This document shows, piece after piece, positions 62,369 through 64,000 of a stretch of DNA of 64,000 bases (the first letter of the stretch is position 1; each line of letters starts with the position of its first letter). The translations under genes and the position numbers were made by a program. Location: the NCBI RefSeq assembly GCF_029227915.1, contig NC_079879.1, positions 17,110,001 to 17,174,000 of the forward strand, given 5' to 3'. The notes below the pieces were generated by a model. It saw only the letters and a program-made list of their open reading frames with translations, did not search any database and was not told the DNA's origin. The stretch comes from Hydractinia symbiolongicarpus (Eukaryota > Cnidaria > Hydrozoa > Anthoathecata > Hydractiniidae).

Positions 62369-62653
62369 ATGAATGACGTTAAGGCACTGAAAAAGGAAGC
62401 GAGAGAGCTTGGTATTCGTGGATACTCCGCTCTCAAGAGGGCTGATCTTATAGCCGCGATTCACAAGGTAAAATATAAGGATACCGCAACGCAAACACTT
62501 GGGCCTTATTGCAAGCCATGTCTAGAAATCACAGCCATGAAAATATTGGATGAGTACATAAAATGTCTCGAGGCAAAACAAAAGCGAACCATTATATATG
62601 ATGGTGATTTTATGATCGATAAAGATACCGGTGAAGTTATCGTTATTGTATAA
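62369..62653 (+). CDS. SAP-domain DNA-binding protein, 94 aa
   Basis: LKKEARELGIRGYSALKRADLIAAI; MKILDEYIKCLEAKQKRTIIYDGDFMI; intact. Very similar to 29399-29124. Upstream frame is open (read-through fusion), but the ATG after AATAAAC matches the B start. Confidence 0.7.
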   Translation: MNDVKALKKEARELGIRGYSALKRADLIAAIHKVKYKDTATQTLGPYCKPCLEITAMKILDEYIKCLEAKQKRTIIYDGDFMIDKDTGEVIVIV

Positions 62654-62675
62654 TGTATAGTTAACAATACATTAT
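62650..62675. terminator. 9-bp hairpin between convergent genes
   Basis: ATAATGTAT / ATACATTAT, loop AGTTAACA; begins inside the SAP stop codon. Counterpart of 29103-29128 with unrelated sequence. Confidence 0.5.
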
Positions 62676-62694
62676 GAATATTTAGGTGGTGCCT

Positions 62695-63203
62695 CTAAGT
62701 ACCGCTTACATATTGAGCAGACTGCAAGTTTTTTAAGATTTCTACTCTTGCCTCATCGCGACCTTTGGCGACAAGTGCCTGTCTCTCTTGTTCATTGATC
62801 GTCTCCACGGTTTTCTTCGCACGCTGTCTTATTTGTTCTTTCAATAGCATAAATTTTTGTTTCTCCTGCATGATCAGACTAAATTCATAATTAGTTGTTA
62901 TCACTCCATTTTCAATCGCCCTTGATATAAGGTCCACAATACTATTCAGCTTAGTCTCTGCAAGGAGTCTTATTGAGTCGTGTCTCTTACGCTTATAGTT
63001 CAATTTCTTACTACCCTGTTTTAGGGCTGTCTGTGCTAAGCCCATAGATATGGTAATGCCACCCATGGCGACGGCTAGAGGTACTCCAATACCACTGAGC
63101 ATGCTCCCAATCCCAGCACCGCTCGAGATCACGCTTATTGCGAGCAATCCATTATCCATATAGTGTACCCAGGTCCCATGCATTCCAAATTTTTAGCGAG
63201 TTT
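62695..63203 (-). pseudogene. Gly/Ala-rich TM protein, N-terminus cut off
   Basis: 63183-62695 open, ending QYVSGT. It holds the fullest C-terminal part of this family (LLAETKLNSIVDLISRAIEN, missing in B). A one-base loss near 63190 and truncation at about 63203 remove the first ~55 codons. Confidence 0.65.
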
Positions 63204-63632
63204 CGAAACAATGGAAAACGTATTTCGAAATATTTCTGAAATAAAAATTTCAGACAGTTTCGAAATAAAAATTTCAAATGTATCTCCGCCTTTAACAAAA
63301 TTTACTTGCGTTCATATGAGAAAAAACATTTACCGGCCTACCAAGATCTCGGTGTGCATGATCGAGATCTCGATAAGCGGGTGGTAATGCATTTTCCCAT
63401 ATGAACAGAAATTTCCTCGGTAGGCGAGATAAATTTATGTCGATTCGGCATAATTTTTAAAAATAAACAATAGAGACTTATCAAAATAAACAATAGAAAA
63501 TTATCACATGGTATTTTCTCACCGAGGAAAAGTTTTCTCGCCCATGCCATATGAGCAGACAGTAAAAATTATATCATACTGAAATATCTCCCCGCTAACC
63601 GAGGAAATATTTCCCATATGAACAGCCCCTAA
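63204..63632. repeat. Short-repeat/MITE-like DNA
   Basis: Repeated CATATGA(A/G)CAG (63395, 63550, 63613), (C)TCGAAA(T) motifs, GAGATCTCG-type palindromes (63345-63375) and CCGAGGAAA. The right edge ATGAACAGCCCC resembles a common non-autonomous DNA transposon end. No ORF; boundaries uncertain. Confidence 0.35.
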
Positions 63633-64000
63633 ATTAGGTTGGATTTGATCATTGAGGACCGAATTTTTTTGCGACTGAGGTAATAGTTGTTTTTTCTACA
63701 TTTTGTAACAAACCATATATTGAGATCATTAATCTAATATGATAGAAAAAAGTAATACACCTTTTTATGTTAGCGAAAATAAATATGGAACGCCAGTTTT
63801 TACAATGGATCGACTGCTTTTGCGATCGACATCTGACTCTATTTAGATGATTAAATTTTAGACGACTTCTGTGTAATTTTGTTATCAGTTGTTATCAGCA
63901 TTACTCTGTAGGCTGAATAAATACAATTGAAAAAAAACTTTAGCGCAATGCTCATTTAAGATGAGGTATTCTGATATTTCTTAAACTACTTCGAATGACG
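63633..64000. other. Unannotated AT-rich host DNA
   Basis: No ORF, repeat or RNA gene that I can support. Confidence 0.5.

Larger units (their letters stand above)
60176..63203 (-). mobile_element. Polinton right-end fragment D (inverted)
   Basis: TIR (60176-61557), then CxxC, ssDNA-binding-like, SAP and TM genes in the mirror order of the right end of B. Ends inside the TM gene at about 63203. The tandem-repeat gene is missing. The TIR is of the E/C type, not the B type. Confidence 0.75.

Overview
This window is non-coding eukaryotic (metazoan) DNA packed with old mobile DNA. I see no cellular gene, rRNA or confident tRNA. The host is probably an early-branching invertebrate. A cnidarian is my best guess, from the kinds of Polinton, CR1/L2-like retrotransposon and short repeats present, but nothing here proves it.

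The dominant content is a cluster of nested and truncated Polinton/Maverick elements, the integrated virus-like transposons also called adintoviruses. All share one gene order: protein-primed family B DNA polymerase, small membrane proteins, packaging ATPase, BRO-like protein and/or a Cys-rich acidic protein (+ strand); retroviral-type integrase, two-TM coiled-coil protein, major capsid protein (- strand); coiled-coil membrane protein (+); TM structural protein (-); penton-like protein (+); alanine/glycine-rich TM protein (+); then SAP protein, possible ssDNA-binding protein, CxxC protein, small TM protein and a tandem-repeat protein (-).

Layout. A (1-12,614): right three quarters of one element, interrupted by a TIR-bearing DNA transposon (8,650-12,367) that itself carries a non-LTR retrotransposon. 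12,615-14,738: repeats. E (14,739-44,764): an element whose left terminal repeat was hit by a second, complete element B (14,834-30,683, own TIRs, 5-bp target duplication ACAAC). F (44,771-45,245): a right-end scrap. C (45,246-59,745): an element with a different polymerase type, split by a CR1-like retrotransposon (55,304-57,605) and truncated on the right. D (60,176-63,203): the right end of another element in reverse orientation, with two inverted copies of a hairpin-bearing insertion inside its terminal repeat. 63,204-64,000: repeat-derived and unannotated host DNA.

Nearly every polymerase, integrase and capsid gene is broken by stops, frameshifts or deletions, so these are fossils. A few small genes and one ATPase are still open. 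Comparing the copies shows modular gene gain and loss, swapped polymerases, and short perfect palindromes placed just after stop codons. Those palindromes keep their position while their sequence changes, and may be RNA 3'-end signals like the hairpins known in giant viruses and virophages. Calls of homology below come from reading the sequences and comparing copies inside this window; no database search was run.
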